From Streptomyces himalayensis subsp. himalayensis (lineage in GTDB: Bacteria > Actinomycetota > Actinomycetes > Streptomycetales > Streptomycetaceae), in assembly GCF_013778455.1 (NCBI RefSeq), contig NZ_JACEHE010000035.1, forward strand, positions 1-64,000: a DNA stretch of 64,000 nucleotides, read 5' to 3'. This document shows, in pieces, positions 1-7,892 of this stretch. A program made the position numbers and the translations under genes. Positions within the stretch are counted from its first letter, which is position 1, and each line of letters opens with the position of its first letter. A model generated the notes under the pieces. It saw only the letters and a program-made list of their open reading frames with translations, did no database searches and had not been told where the DNA came from.

Positions 1-261
1 TTCGCTGATCGCGGCTACGACTTCGACAAGTACCGCCGCCTGCTGTGGAAGCGCGGCATCAAGCCCCTCATCGCCAGGCGCGGTGCCGCCCACGGCTCGG
101 GCCTGGGCCGAACCAGGTGGGTGGTCGAGCGCACCTTCGCCTGGCTCCACCAGTTCAAACGACTGAGGACCCGCTACGAGCGCCGTGCCGACCTCCACCA
201 GGGCCTGCTGGAACTGGCATGCGCCATCATCTGCCTCCGCCGACTCCGCAAATCATTCTGA
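1..261 (+). mobile_element. IS5-family transposase, C-terminal fragment
   Basis: The frame is open from base 1 to a TGA at 259-261, giving 86 residues that enter the window already inside the gene. They match the C-terminal part of IS5-type DDE transposases of actinobacteria: a DRGYDFDKYRR start, RRG, then WVVERTFAWLHQFKRLRTRYERR, which carries the catalytic Glu of the DDE triad, and a CAIICLRRL ending. The left part lies outside the window, so it is not clear whether the element is intact. The bases after the stop (262 to about 300) should hold the right inverted repeat, but with no left end visible it cannot be defined. Confidence 0.85.
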
Positions 262-329
262 AACGATCAGTAAGACGCCCTGGGGCTGTTGGGCAAGTCC
301 AGCGCGATGACGCCGACCGCCCGGGCTGC

Positions 330-524
330 TCACGGATCGAGGTGGCTGACGATCTCCGCCGTCGCCGAGAGGCCCTCATGGATGGTCGGCGCCATGCTCG
401 TGCTCGCGAGATAGAACCCGAGCAGTATGCACACCAAGGCATGCGAGACCTTCAGCGAGCCGTTACGCATAAAGACCACCGCCAGGATCAGCAGCAGTAG
501 CACCGCAGAAATTGAAACAGCCAT
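330..524 (-). CDS. small two-helix membrane protein
   Basis: This is a 64-residue protein. Residues 1-20 form a hydrophobic segment (MAVSISAVLLLLILAVVF), followed by a short basic turn (MRNGSLKVSH) and a second hydrophobic segment (ALVCILLGFYLAST); the tail is polar. The ATG at 524 is preceded by GGAGGAG at good spacing. A longer frame reads into it from upstream, but it is antisense to the next gene's region and has no coding look. Similar tiny proteins occur in Streptomyces near conjugative or integrative elements. That is a recollection, not something shown here, although the neighbouring transposase fragment fits a mobile setting. Its function is not known. Confidence 0.7.
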   Translation of the reverse strand: MAVSISAVLLLLILAVVFMRNGSLKVSHALVCILLGFYLASTSMAPTIHEGLSATAEIVSHLDP

Positions 525-670
525 CGCCCGGTCTCCTCCGCCACGTCGAAATCCGTGGCCTCCGGCCGCAAGTCTGGCGTAGCGGAGGGACCCTCCCGGC
601 GACTGGCGTGTCCCCCGAAAGTGTGTTGACTCGCTGTGATGGCATGGCCCTGAACCGGGGGACCGCTCGA

Positions 671-1534
671 TTACGCCTTGTCGTGCGCGTCCAGGAACGC
701 CTCGAGGCCCGCCAGGTCGTCCGTGTTCAGGTGGTCGACGTCGGCGGCGACCAGCTCGCTCCACACCGCGTCGCGTGCGGGCCCTGCCAGGTCGGGAGTG
801 GCCCAGAAGCGCACGCGCTGCCCGCGCGCGTGGGCGGTGGTGACGATGCCCCGCAGCTTGTCGCGCTCCGCCGCGGGGAACGGACCGACTCCCTGCCAGG
901 TGAAGTTGTTGTTCCAGTTGTCGCTGATCAGCGGGATGAAGGAGGCGGGCGCCGGCGATCCGAGGTCGGCCAGCCGGCCGTCGTAGAACGCGCGGCGCAT
1001 ATGCTGCGCCTCCATCGGGGCACGGGCGGCCCGGTCCCCGGAGATCACAGCGGTCACCGCCCTCTGGTGCACGGTGCCGTGCGCGTACGAGGTGAAGATC
1101 TGCCGGTAGCGCTGGAGGTGGCGGTCGAGTTCGAGGTACGTCGAGGCGCCTTCGGTCTTGATGTCGATGAGGAGCTGCCGGGGCGCGCGATAACCGCGGT
1201 ACACGGAGCCGCTGTTCGCCCGGATGCGGGCCAGCAGCGGGTCCAGGTACAGCGATTCGAGCGTGCGGGACGGGTCGAGGTCCACCGGGTCGTGCGCGAC
1301 GAGCAGTTGGTCGCCGACGAGGTAGATGTCGGCCTCCACGCTCGTGAAGCGGTGGTCCAGTGCGTCGAACAGGGGCCGGGGGTGCTCGTAGTCGTTGTGC
1401 GCGTGGGCGCGCCGGAGCGGTCGCGGCCCCCGCTGTCGCTCGCTCGCGCGGGCATGCGCGGCGGGAGCGACGACGCTGCCCGCGAGGGCGGCGCCGAGGG
1501 TGGTGAGGGCTCTGCGGCGGGTGGTAAGGGCCAT
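671..1534 (-). CDS. secreted PLC/GDPD-like phosphodiesterase family protein
   Basis: The product has 287 residues. The start chosen gives a twin-arginine type signal (TTRRRALTTLGAALAGSVVAPAAHA), so export through Tat is likely. The mature part has the PLC-like/glycerophosphodiesterase fold signature: an AHNDYEHPRPLFDAL opening with the first catalytic His, then FTSVEADIYLVGDQLLVAHD with the Glu/Asp metal ligands and second His, and a LLIDIKTEG strand. This arrangement (HNDYEH) is that of the AIM6-like subgroup, whose substrate is poorly known, rather than classical GlpQ. A longer start at 1612 would put 26 polar residues before the signal, so the internal ATG is preferred. It stands alone between two short intergenic regions. 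Confidence 0.8.
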   Translation of the reverse strand: MALTTRRRALTTLGAALAGSVVAPAAHARASERQRGPRPLRRAHAHNDYEHPRPLFDALDHRFTSVEADIYLVGDQLLVAHDPVDLDPSRTLESLYLDPLLARIRANSGSVYRGYRAPRQLLIDIKTEGASTYLELDRHLQRYRQIFTSYAHGTVHQRAVTAVISGDRAARAPMEAQHMRRAFYDGRLADLGSPAPASFIPLISDNWNNNFTWQGVGPFPAAERDKLRGIVTTAHARGQRVRFWATPDLAGPARDAVWSELVAADVDHLNTDDLAGLEAFLDAHDKA

Positions 1535-1707
1535 ACTCAGCCTCCCGGAAGTGCCGTACGGGACACCGGCGAGTATGGGGGCCCGGGATGCACAACGGGC
1601 ATGACTGCGCACTGAGTTGGCTGGACTGCCGCCGTGCGTTCACTTCGCGACGGAGCCGCACCTCGCGTTCACGCGGCGACCATGGCGAGCGGCAGCGAGG
1701 GCACGGC

Positions 1708-1809
1708 GTACTCGTGGCGCTTCGCCGACAACCGGCTCAACGTACTCGTGGCGCTTCGCCGACAACCGGCTCAACGTACTCGTGGCGCTTCGCCGACAAC
1801 CGGCTCAAC
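1708..1809. repeat. three tandem copies of a 34-bp unit
   Basis: A unit starting GTACTCGTGGCGCTTCGCCG is repeated three times without a break at 1708-1741, 1742-1775 and 1776-1809, with no mismatch seen. A period of 34 is not a multiple of three, so the copies fall in different frames and are not a coding repeat. They lie in the 399-base gap between the phosphodiesterase gene and the DUF2975 gene, about 125 bases before the latter's start. There is no spacer between units, so this is not CRISPR. Apart from this array and the palindrome at 1885, nothing else was recognised in the gap. Confidence 0.95.
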
Positions 1810-1884
1810 CACCGCCGCTGCTGCGCGGTCGGCTGGATACCGGCGGGAGCGATCGTACGAGGTGGCGGTCTCACCTTGCCGCAC

Positions 1885-1901
1885 CTATCGAAAATCGATA
1901 G
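1885..1901. promoter_or_regulatory. inverted repeat, likely operator of the DUF2975-HTH pair
   Basis: CTATCG-AAAAT-CGATAG is a perfect 6-bp inverted repeat with a 5-base centre. It ends 32 bases before the ATG of the DUF2975 gene. The second gene of that operon is a small HTH regulator, so autoregulation through this site is a reasonable inference. Confidence 0.5.
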
Positions 1902-1933
1902 ATTCCCATCGTGACTCGATCGAAGGAGAGGCG

Positions 1934-2431
1934 ATGGGAAAGCTGACAGTGCTTGCACTGCGCGCCGTGCTCGTGGTGCTGCTCGCCGGCTCGGTGTTCG
2001 TCCAGGCCGTGATGGTGCCGCTGTTGGCCATCGACCTGAAGGAGGCCGAAGCCGATCTCGTGACCCAGCGCGTCCCGCTCCTGGTGATCGTGGTGCTCGG
2101 AGTTCTCGCCTTCCAGGTCGTACTGGTCTGCGTGTGGCGCCTGGTGACGATGGTGCGCCGCGGAACGGTCTTCTCCGACGCGGCGTTCCGGTACGTGGAC
2201 GTCATCACCGGCGCGTTCGCGGCGGCCGCTCTACTGGTGTTCGGGATCGCGGTGGTCCTGGCGCCGGGTGAGGCCGTCGCGCCGGGCATCGTCCTCCTGG
2301 TCTGCGGGGTTTCCGTGGCGGTCCTGGGCGTGGCGCTCATCGTGCTCGTGCTGCGGATGCTGCTCGCTCAGGCCGTCGCGCGCGACATCGAAGCGGCGCA
2401 GATGCAGGCCGAGCTGGCAGAGGTGATCTGA
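1934..2431 (+). CDS. DUF2975 family membrane protein
   Basis: This is a 165-residue protein with four hydrophobic segments at about residues 5-30, 45-68, 88-110 and 117-142, and a cytoplasmic-looking acidic/amphipathic tail. The pattern, including the polar VRRGTVFSDAAFRYVDVI linker between the second and third helices, is that of DUF2975 proteins. These are commonly encoded just before a small Xre/YozG-type regulator, as here. The ATG is preceded by AAGGAGAG. The stop overlaps the next start (TGATG), so the two genes are translationally coupled. The biochemical role of DUF2975 is not known; a membrane sensor or modulator for the regulator is only a guess from pairing. Confidence 0.85.
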   Translation: MGKLTVLALRAVLVVLLAGSVFVQAVMVPLLAIDLKEAEADLVTQRVPLLVIVVLGVLAFQVVLVCVWRLVTMVRRGTVFSDAAFRYVDVITGAFAAAALLVFGIAVVLAPGEAVAPGIVLLVCGVSVAVLGVALIVLVLRMLLAQAVARDIEAAQMQAELAEVI

Positions 2432-2652
2432 TGCCGATCGCCGTCGACATCGACGTGATGCTGGCCAAGCGGAAGATGTCCGTGGGCGAGCTCGCGGACC
2501 GCGTCGGGATCACGCCCGCCAACCTGGCCGTGCTCAAGAACGGCCGCGCCAAGGCGGTGCGCTTCTCGACGCTCGCGGCGCTCTGCGAGGTGCTCGAGTG
2601 CCAGCCGGGAGACCTGCTGCGCTGGGAGAACCAAGACGTCGCCGACGGGTGA
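2431..2652 (+). CDS. small Xre/YozG-type HTH transcriptional regulator
   Basis: The 73-residue product is almost entirely a helix-turn-helix domain. MLAKRKMSVGELADRVGITPANLAVLKNG holds the HTH, followed by RFSTLAALCEVLECQPGDLLRW, the characteristic end of the Cro/C1-type YozG subfamily. The start overlaps the last base of the DUF2975 gene. It probably binds the palindrome at 1885-1901 and controls its own operon. There is no effector domain, so any signal must come from the partner membrane protein or from protein level alone. Confidence 0.9.
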   Translation: MPIAVDIDVMLAKRKMSVGELADRVGITPANLAVLKNGRAKAVRFSTLAALCEVLECQPGDLLRWENQDVADG

Positions 2653-2724
2653 CGTCAGCGGCATGGCGCGGGCTGTGCCGTCACGCAGGGGGTCCTGCGC
2701 GACGGCACGGTGTGGCTGCGCCCG

Positions 2725-3702
2725 TCAGGCGATCGCCGCTCCCCCAAGACCCGGGACGACGGCGATACGACCGGTCGTGACTCCGTCAGCGACGCGCTGC
2801 ACGGCCTCCGCCGCGCCCTCCAGCGGCAGGCGGTCGCTGACGAGGGGCTTGATCGCGCCCTTCGCGGCGAGCTCGGTCAGCTGCTCGTGGCAGTGCAGGA
2901 CCGCCTGCGGGTCCTTCGTGTTGTACAGGCCCCAGTGCAGGCCGAGGATCGAATAGTTCTTCACCAGCGCGTGGTTGAGCGCGGGCGTCGGAATCGTGCC
3001 GCTCGTGAACCCGACGACGACGATCCGGCCCTCGAACGCCACGCACTTCGCCGACTGCGCGTACGCGTTGCCGCCCACCGGGTCGTAGATCACGTCCGCG
3101 CCCCGGCCGCCGGTGGCCTCCTTGACCGCGGCGACGACGTCGTCCGTGTACCGGTCCAGCACGAGGTCGCAGCCGAGTTCACGAGCGACCTTCACCTTCT
3201 CCGGGCCGCCCGCGACGCCGATGACGGTGGCACCCGCCGCCTTCCCGAGCTGCACGGCCGCGCTTCCGACGCCGCCCGCGGCCGCGTGCACGAGCAGCGT
3301 CTCGCCCTCCTGGATGCGGGCGCGGCGGTGCAGGGCGAACCAGCCCGTCTGGTAGCCGATGTGCAGCGCCGCCGCCTCGGCGTCGTCCAGCGCGTCGGGC
3401 GCGGGCAGCAGGGCGGCCGCATCGGCGACGGCGTACTCGGCGAAACCGCCGTACGGGAGCGCGGGGTTCGCGATGACGCGGCGGCCGTCCTCCGTCTCGC
3501 CGCAGATCTCCACGCCGGGCGTGAACGGCAGCGAGGGCCGGATCTGGTACTGCCCGCGGCACAACAGGGCGTCGGGGAAGTTGACGTTCGCGGCCCGCAC
3601 CCTGAGGAGGACCTGCCCGTCGCCGGGTACCGGCTCGGCCGTCTCCTCGAGGCGCATCGCCTCCCTCGGCTCGCCGTTCTCGTGCACCTGCCATGCCTGC
3701 AT
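2725..3702 (-). CDS. MDR-family NADPH:quinone oxidoreductase
   Basis: This is a 325-residue zinc-free medium-chain dehydrogenase/reductase. It has an N-terminal GroES-like domain (PVPGDGQVLLRVRAANVNFPDALL, LPFTPGVEICG) and a Rossmann domain with the cofactor loop ETLLVHAAAGGVGSAAVQLGKAAGA. The catalytic-zinc Cys/His ligands of alcohol dehydrogenases are absent, which is typical of quinone oxidoreductases. The ATG at 3702 has GGAGG just upstream; a GC-rich extension to 3750 is not supported. It is monocistronic and convergent with the HTH gene. The substrate is not evident; reduction of quinones or enones with NADPH is the family activity. Confidence 0.85.
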   Translation of the reverse strand: MQAWQVHENGEPREAMRLEETAEPVPGDGQVLLRVRAANVNFPDALLCRGQYQIRPSLPFTPGVEICGETEDGRRVIANPALPYGGFAEYAVADAAALLPAPDALDDAEAAALHIGYQTGWFALHRRARIQEGETLLVHAAAGGVGSAAVQLGKAAGATVIGVAGGPEKVKVARELGCDLVLDRYTDDVVAAVKEATGGRGADVIYDPVGGNAYAQSAKCVAFEGRIVVVGFTSGTIPTPALNHALVKNYSILGLHWGLYNTKDPQAVLHCHEQLTELAAKGAIKPLVSDRLPLEGAAEAVQRVADGVTTGRIAVVPGLGGAAIA

Positions 3703-3831
3703 TGCGGGGCCTCCACGGGACTGTTCGTAGAACCAGGCTCGGACACGCATACTAAGCGGTCGCTTGGATGTGTGGGAACAGTCGCGTCCATCACTGTCCG
3801 CGTGAGTTTCCCTGCCCGCCTCCCGTCGGCC

Positions 3832-4590
3832 TCAGCGGCCGAAGACCTCGAACGCCACCGCGGGCCTTCCGCCGAACCGCCGGCCCGTGGCCTCGGCGTT
3901 GTCGAAGAGGAAGGTGCGGCAGTACGTCTCCGGATCCTCGTCCGTGAGCGCCTCAATGTAGGTGCGGTGTTCCAACAGGGAACGGACCGACCTCTCCAGT
4001 CCCGGGGTGGCGTCCACGGCGTGCGTCGGCTGCGCGGATCCGGCGACGGCGACCCAGCGCACCCCGTTCCACGGCTCGAGGCCCTCGTCGGCGAGCTCCG
4101 GGAAGATCCAGCGGTTGCCGGCGTCGGACGCGGCGTCGAGGGTGGCGCGGCCGACGGCGACATGATCCGGTGTGTTCCAGGCGACGCCGCCCCAGGTGTC
4201 GCGGTGGTTGAGGGTGATGACCAACTCGGGCCGGTGGCGCCGGATCGCCGCGGCGATGTCCCGGCGCAGCCGGAGTCCGTACTCGATCACGCCGTCCTTG
4301 TGGTCGAGGAACTCCACACTCGTCACCCCGACGACGGCGGCGCTCGCCCGCTGCTCCTGTTCCCGCAGGGGCCCGCACTTGGCGGGCTCCATCGTGTCGA
4401 TGCCCGCCTCTCCGCGGGTGGCCAGGACGTATGCGACCTCGCGGCCGGCGTCGGTCCATGCGGCGACCGCGGCCGAGCAGCCGTACTCGAGATCGTCGGG
4501 GTGGGCCACGACGGCGAGGGCGCGCTGCCAGTCGGTCGGCATGGGTGCGAGCTGCGGCTCGGTCGTCGGGTCGGTCTGCGGCTCAGTCAT
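3832..4590 (-). CDS. PIG-L family deacetylase
   Basis: This is a 252-residue protein of the PIG-L/LmbE family of zinc N-deacetylases, which includes MshB and Mca of mycothiol metabolism. The metal-binding motif is VVAHPDDLEYG near residue 28, and the third ligand region is NTPDHVAVG. PELVITLNHRDTWGG is also typical. A long upstream extension to 4995 is antisense to the cupin gene and is rejected; ATG 4590 is the first sensible start. The gene is divergent from the cupin gene. The substrate is not shown; sequence alone does not separate mycothiol enzymes from other amide or GlcNAc deacetylases. Confidence 0.85.
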   Translation of the reverse strand: MTEPQTDPTTEPQLAPMPTDWQRALAVVAHPDDLEYGCSAAVAAWTDAGREVAYVLATRGEAGIDTMEPAKCGPLREQEQRASAAVVGVTSVEFLDHKDGVIEYGLRLRRDIAAAIRRHRPELVITLNHRDTWGGVAWNTPDHVAVGRATLDAASDAGNRWIFPELADEGLEPWNGVRWVAVAGSAQPTHAVDATPGLERSVRSLLEHRTYIEALTDEDPETYCRTFLFDNAEATGRRFGGRPAVAFEVFGR

Positions 4591-4684
4591 GAACGGGAGC
4601 CTATGGCGTCGCGGCCTGGCCCGGGGTGTCTCCCGGCTCCGGGTAACATCCGCCTCCGCATAGGCTGAACATGGGAGGAAGTCG

Positions 4685-5272
4685 GTGGCACCGCACTCGG
4701 AACCCGGCGTGCTCGCCTGGATGGCCGATCTGCTCGGTGAGACGCCCCCGGAACAGGGCGGAGCACTGTGGCGGCTGGCTGCCCGGGAACGGCAGTTGGA
4801 CGCGAACGTGGTGCGTCTGACGCCTGGGGCCGATGTCGCCGCACACACGGAGCCGGATCTCGACGTACTGCTGTACGTGACCGACGGCGGCGGACAACTC
4901 GACGCGGAGGGCAGACGGCACACGCTCGGGCCGGGAAGCCTGACGTGGCTGCCGCACGGCACCCGCCGGTCGCTGTCGGCGGGCCCGGACGGCATGGCCT
5001 ATGTCACAGTGCACCGCCGCAGGCCCGGCCTCACCATCCGCTCGGCCGCACCTGGGCGCGAGCCGCAGAGGGGGAGCGAGAGCGAGCTGCAGGCGGAGGG
5101 CGCGCCAGAGCCGCAGCGCCGGCCACACCCGGGCGAGCCCGTGGCACAGCCGGAAGGCGGCGAGGCCGCCTGTCTCCTGCACCGTGTCTGCCCCGACTGC
5201 GGGCGTCTCGCGTCGGAGCGCGACGCCCTGTACTGCAGCCGGTGCGGCACCCGCCTCCCGTCGGAGGAGTGA
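4685..5272 (+). CDS. cupin protein with C-terminal zinc ribbon
   Basis: This is a 195-residue protein starting at GTG after GGGAGGAAG. Residues 20-105 form a single cupin barrel (LDANVVRLTPGADVAAHTEPDLDVLLYVTDGGGQL, then LGPGSLTWLPHGTRRSL). A charged, low-complexity linker follows, and the last 30 residues make a four-Cys zinc ribbon (CPDCGRLASERDALYCSRCG). The cupin lacks the full His-rich metal set of dioxygenases, so a binding or sensing role is more likely than catalysis. The joining of a cupin to a zinc ribbon is less common. It is convergent with the rhamnose LacI gene, and no link to that system is shown. Confidence 0.75.
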   Translation: MAPHSEPGVLAWMADLLGETPPEQGGALWRLAARERQLDANVVRLTPGADVAAHTEPDLDVLLYVTDGGGQLDAEGRRHTLGPGSLTWLPHGTRRSLSAGPDGMAYVTVHRRRPGLTIRSAAPGREPQRGSESELQAEGAPEPQRRPHPGEPVAQPEGGEAACLLHRVCPDCGRLASERDALYCSRCGTRLPSEE

Positions 5273-5297
5273 CCACCCTTCCGACGTCGGCCCGACG

Positions 5298-6323
5298 TCA
5301 GCGCGTGGCCAGGCTGGAGCGGCGCACCACGAGCTCCGGCTGGAGCACGACCCGCTTGTGCTCGTGCGGCGCCGAGGCGGTCTCGGCCTCCGTCTCCTCC
5401 AGGAGGAGCTCGGCGGCGAGCGCGCCCATGGTCACCGCGGGCTGACGCACCGAGGTGAGTGGCACGGCCGCGGCGGCGGCGAACTCGATGTCGTCGTACC
5501 CGACGATCGCCAGGTCGTCCGGCACGCTCACCCCGGCCGCGAACATGGCCTGCAGGACGCCGAGCGCGAGCAGGTCGTTGGCGCAGAACACGGCCGTCGG
5601 GCGCTCGGCGAGCCCGAGCAGCCGGGCCCCGGCGTCACGGCCCGCGGCCACATCGAGCCGCTCGGTCGGCAGTTCGCGCAGCGCATCCGGCCCGAGCCCC
5701 GCCTCGGCGAGCGCACTGAGGGCACCCGTCCGGCGGTCCCGGACCTGGTTCAGCCCGGGCGGCCCGCTCACATACGCGATGGAGCGGTGCCCGGCGTCGA
5801 CGAGATGCCGTACGGCCAGCGCGCCGCCCACCACGTCGTCGACCGAGACCGAGCACTCGGTGGTGCCCTCGGCGACCCGGTCGACGAGCACGAACGGGAT
5901 GCCGTGGCGGCGGAACGTCTCGATGTTGCGTCCCGTCGCGTCGGCGGGCGTCAACAGCACACCGCGCACCCGCTGCTCGGCGAAGAGCGACAGGTACTCG
6001 GCCTCCTCGCCCGCGCTCTGCGCGCTGTTGCAGACCATGACACCAAGACCGGCCTGGCGCGCGGCCCGCTCGGCGCCGCGCGCCACGTCCACGAAGAAGG
6101 GGTTGCCCATGTCGAGGACGAGCAGACCCATGATCCGGCTGCGGCCGGCCCGCAGCTGGCGGGCCGACTCGCTGCGGACGTAGCCGAGCCGGTCTATCGC
6201 GGACAGCACCCGGGCGCGGGTCTCGGTGGCCACCGTGTCCGGACGGTTGATGACGTTCGAGACCGTGCCCACGGAGACTCCGGCGGCGCGGGCGACGTCC
6301 TTGATACCCACCGACTGGGCCAT
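5298..6323 (-). CDS. LacI-family regulator of the rhamnose genes
   Basis: This is a 341-residue protein. The N-terminal HTH (IKDVARAAGVSVGTVSNVINRP) and hinge helix (ARQLRAGRSRIMGLLV) are those of LacI/GalR proteins. The rest is a periplasmic-binding-type sugar sensor domain (NPFFVDVARGAERAA, FCANDLLALGVLQAM, VGYDDIEFAAA). It lies at the distal end of the leftward rhamnose operon after a strong stem-loop. The two TGAA-N4-TTCA palindromes in the divergent rha promoter region are of the size LacI proteins bind, so repression relieved by rhamnose or a breakdown product is inferred. The direct effector cannot be told from sequence. Confidence 0.85.
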   Translation of the reverse strand: MAQSVGIKDVARAAGVSVGTVSNVINRPDTVATETRARVLSAIDRLGYVRSESARQLRAGRSRIMGLLVLDMGNPFFVDVARGAERAARQAGLGVMVCNSAQSAGEEAEYLSLFAEQRVRGVLLTPADATGRNIETFRRHGIPFVLVDRVAEGTTECSVSVDDVVGGALAVRHLVDAGHRSIAYVSGPPGLNQVRDRRTGALSALAEAGLGPDALRELPTERLDVAAGRDAGARLLGLAERPTAVFCANDLLALGVLQAMFAAGVSVPDDLAIVGYDDIEFAAAAAVPLTSVRQPAVTMGALAAELLLEETEAETASAPHEHKRVVLQPELVVRRSSLATR

Positions 6324-6353
6324 CGGGCGAGGACCTCCAAAGGGATGTGGAGC

Positions 6354-6393
6354 GGCGGGTGCGCGTTCACATTACCTTCGTGGCGCACCCGCC
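6354..6393 (-). terminator. 11-bp perfect stem-loop after the rhamnose uptake operon
   Basis: GGCGGGTGCGC at 6354-6364 pairs perfectly with GCGCACCCGCC at 6383-6393 around an 18-base loop. It lies between the BNR enzyme gene and the LacI gene. There is no T-run, as is usual in Streptomyces, so terminator activity or partial read-through into the regulator is an inference. Confidence 0.55.
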
Positions 6394-6435
6394 ACGGTCA
6401 CGTCGGTCACGGCTTCCCGGTGACGACGTCACGGA

Positions 6436-7863
6436 TCAGGTGGGCAGGCGGAAGTTGAGGTTGCGCAGCGCCGAAGGCGTCGTACCGCTGGACTTCTCCT
6501 GGTACATGATCGACAGGAAGTTGTCCTGCGCGACCCGCGTCTCGTCGATCACGACCTCACCGAAGGCGTTCAGCCCGGCGCCGACTCCGTCGTACAGGAT
6601 CGTCCAGTCCGTGTACCCGGACGCCTTGGAGGCCCCGGCGATACGACAGAACGGGAAGATCGCGTACGCGTTGTCGTACTTGTCGAGGATCAGCTTGGTG
6701 CGCTGGCTGGAGTTCAGCGGCACCGGTATCTCGGTCTTCTGCCAGGCGCCGGACGAGTTCTTGCGGACGTGGAAGGCACGGCCGTTGTTGGTCCGGTCGG
6801 TGACGTAGTTCGTGGTGCACTGGCCGAAGCGGCCCGGCACGTAGCTGATGATGGCGTGCGGCAGACCGGCCGAGTCCGTGAACTGGCTCTCCTGGTTCAT
6901 CAGCGAGTGGTCGGGGTTGAGGGGGTCGACGACGAGTCCGGCGTCGGTGACGGCGACCTTGTCAGAGCCGCCGGTGGTGCCGACGACGGTGCCCGCGTTG
7001 TTGCGCCAGGTCCGGCCGCGGTCGTCCGAGTAGACGTAGCCGGTGTCGTGGTTGGTGATGCCGCCGCTGCTGCACATCACGGCACCGTTCTGCTCGCGCC
7101 AGGTGAAGAACGAGTGCAGGCGCCCGTTCTTGTCGTAGTCGATGCCGTGCAGGTACATGTTGCGGGCCGTGCTGGAGCCGTGCTCGCTGGTGTAGGTGCC
7201 GGTGGAGCTGGTCCACTCGCCGAGGTTGGTCCACGAGGTGCCGTCGTACTCGGCGAGTGCGTTGCGGCCGTTGCCCGAGATCCCGACGCGGTAGCTGAGC
7301 TGGAGCCTGCCCTCGGGCGTCGAGATGAACTGCGGATAGGTGAACTGCGAGGTGAGCGCGAGTCCGTCGAGGGTGGACTGCGGTGCGCCGAAGCGGCTCG
7401 CGGTCCAGCTCAGTCCGCCCGGGTTGTCCATGAGGCCGGCCACCGACCTGACGTAGGTGAAGCCGTCGCTGTGGGAGTCCATGTTGAGGTGCAGCCGGCC
7501 GTCGACCTTGGAGATGCCCATGGAGATGACGTTGTGGGAGTCGTTGTACCGGAGGGTGTGGCCGACCTTGACCGTGGACCAGGTGCTCGAACCGAACACG
7601 CGACGGCCGACGACGGCGTTGCGGTCGGCGGTGTACCAGACGGCGTACTGGTAGCCCTTGTAGGTCAGCAGACCGTTCTTCTGGAACGAGTTGTTGTTCA
7701 CCAGGCCGTCGTAGGAGACGAAGTAGAGGGCCTGGGTGTCGAGTGTGGTGCTGCCGGTGAGGGTGAGCGAGGGGCCCGGGTCGGCGGCGCGGGCCGTGCT
7801 AGTGAGTGCCACGGCACTCAGTCCCGAGGCGAGGGCGGTGGCCAGCAACGTGCGTCTTCTCAT
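6436..7863 (-). CDS. secreted BNR_4 beta-propeller enzyme, probable rhamnose-releasing polysaccharide lyase/hydrolase
   Basis: This is a 475-residue protein with a Tat/Sec-like signal (MRRRTLLATALASGLSAVALTSTARA). The body has repeated aromatic and Asp-rich propeller blades (YKGYQYAVWYTADRNAVVGRR, HNVISMGISKVDGRLHLNMDSHSDGF, FTYPQFISTPEGRLQLSYR, GYVYSDDRGRTWRNNAG), as in the BNR_4 group. That group includes lyases and glycosidases acting on rhamnose-glucuronate linkages, such as ulvan lyases and the Rha-GlcA enzymes for gum arabic and arabinogalactan. The gene follows rhaM by 30 bases in the rhamnose operon, so release of L-rhamnose outside the cell for the importer is inferred. ATG 7863 follows AGGAG; a start at 7896 would mask the signal. 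The exact reaction is open. Confidence 0.75.
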   Translation of the reverse strand: MRRRTLLATALASGLSAVALTSTARAADPGPSLTLTGSTTLDTQALYFVSYDGLVNNNSFQKNGLLTYKGYQYAVWYTADRNAVVGRRVFGSSTWSTVKVGHTLRYNDSHNVISMGISKVDGRLHLNMDSHSDGFTYVRSVAGLMDNPGGLSWTASRFGAPQSTLDGLALTSQFTYPQFISTPEGRLQLSYRVGISGNGRNALAEYDGTSWTNLGEWTSSTGTYTSEHGSSTARNMYLHGIDYDKNGRLHSFFTWREQNGAVMCSSGGITNHDTGYVYSDDRGRTWRNNAGTVVGTTGGSDKVAVTDAGLVVDPLNPDHSLMNQESQFTDSAGLPHAIISYVPGRFGQCTTNYVTDRTNNGRAFHVRKNSSGAWQKTEIPVPLNSSQRTKLILDKYDNAYAIFPFCRIAGASKASGYTDWTILYDGVGAGLNAFGEVVIDETRVAQDNFLSIMYQEKSSGTTPSALRNLNFRLPT

Positions 7864-7892
7864 ATCCGCATGCTCCTGAGATGGGGGGTGTG

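Noticed and set aside
1708..1809. Possible CRISPR-like array
   Set aside because: The 34-bp units are directly adjacent with no spacers, and no cas genes are present.
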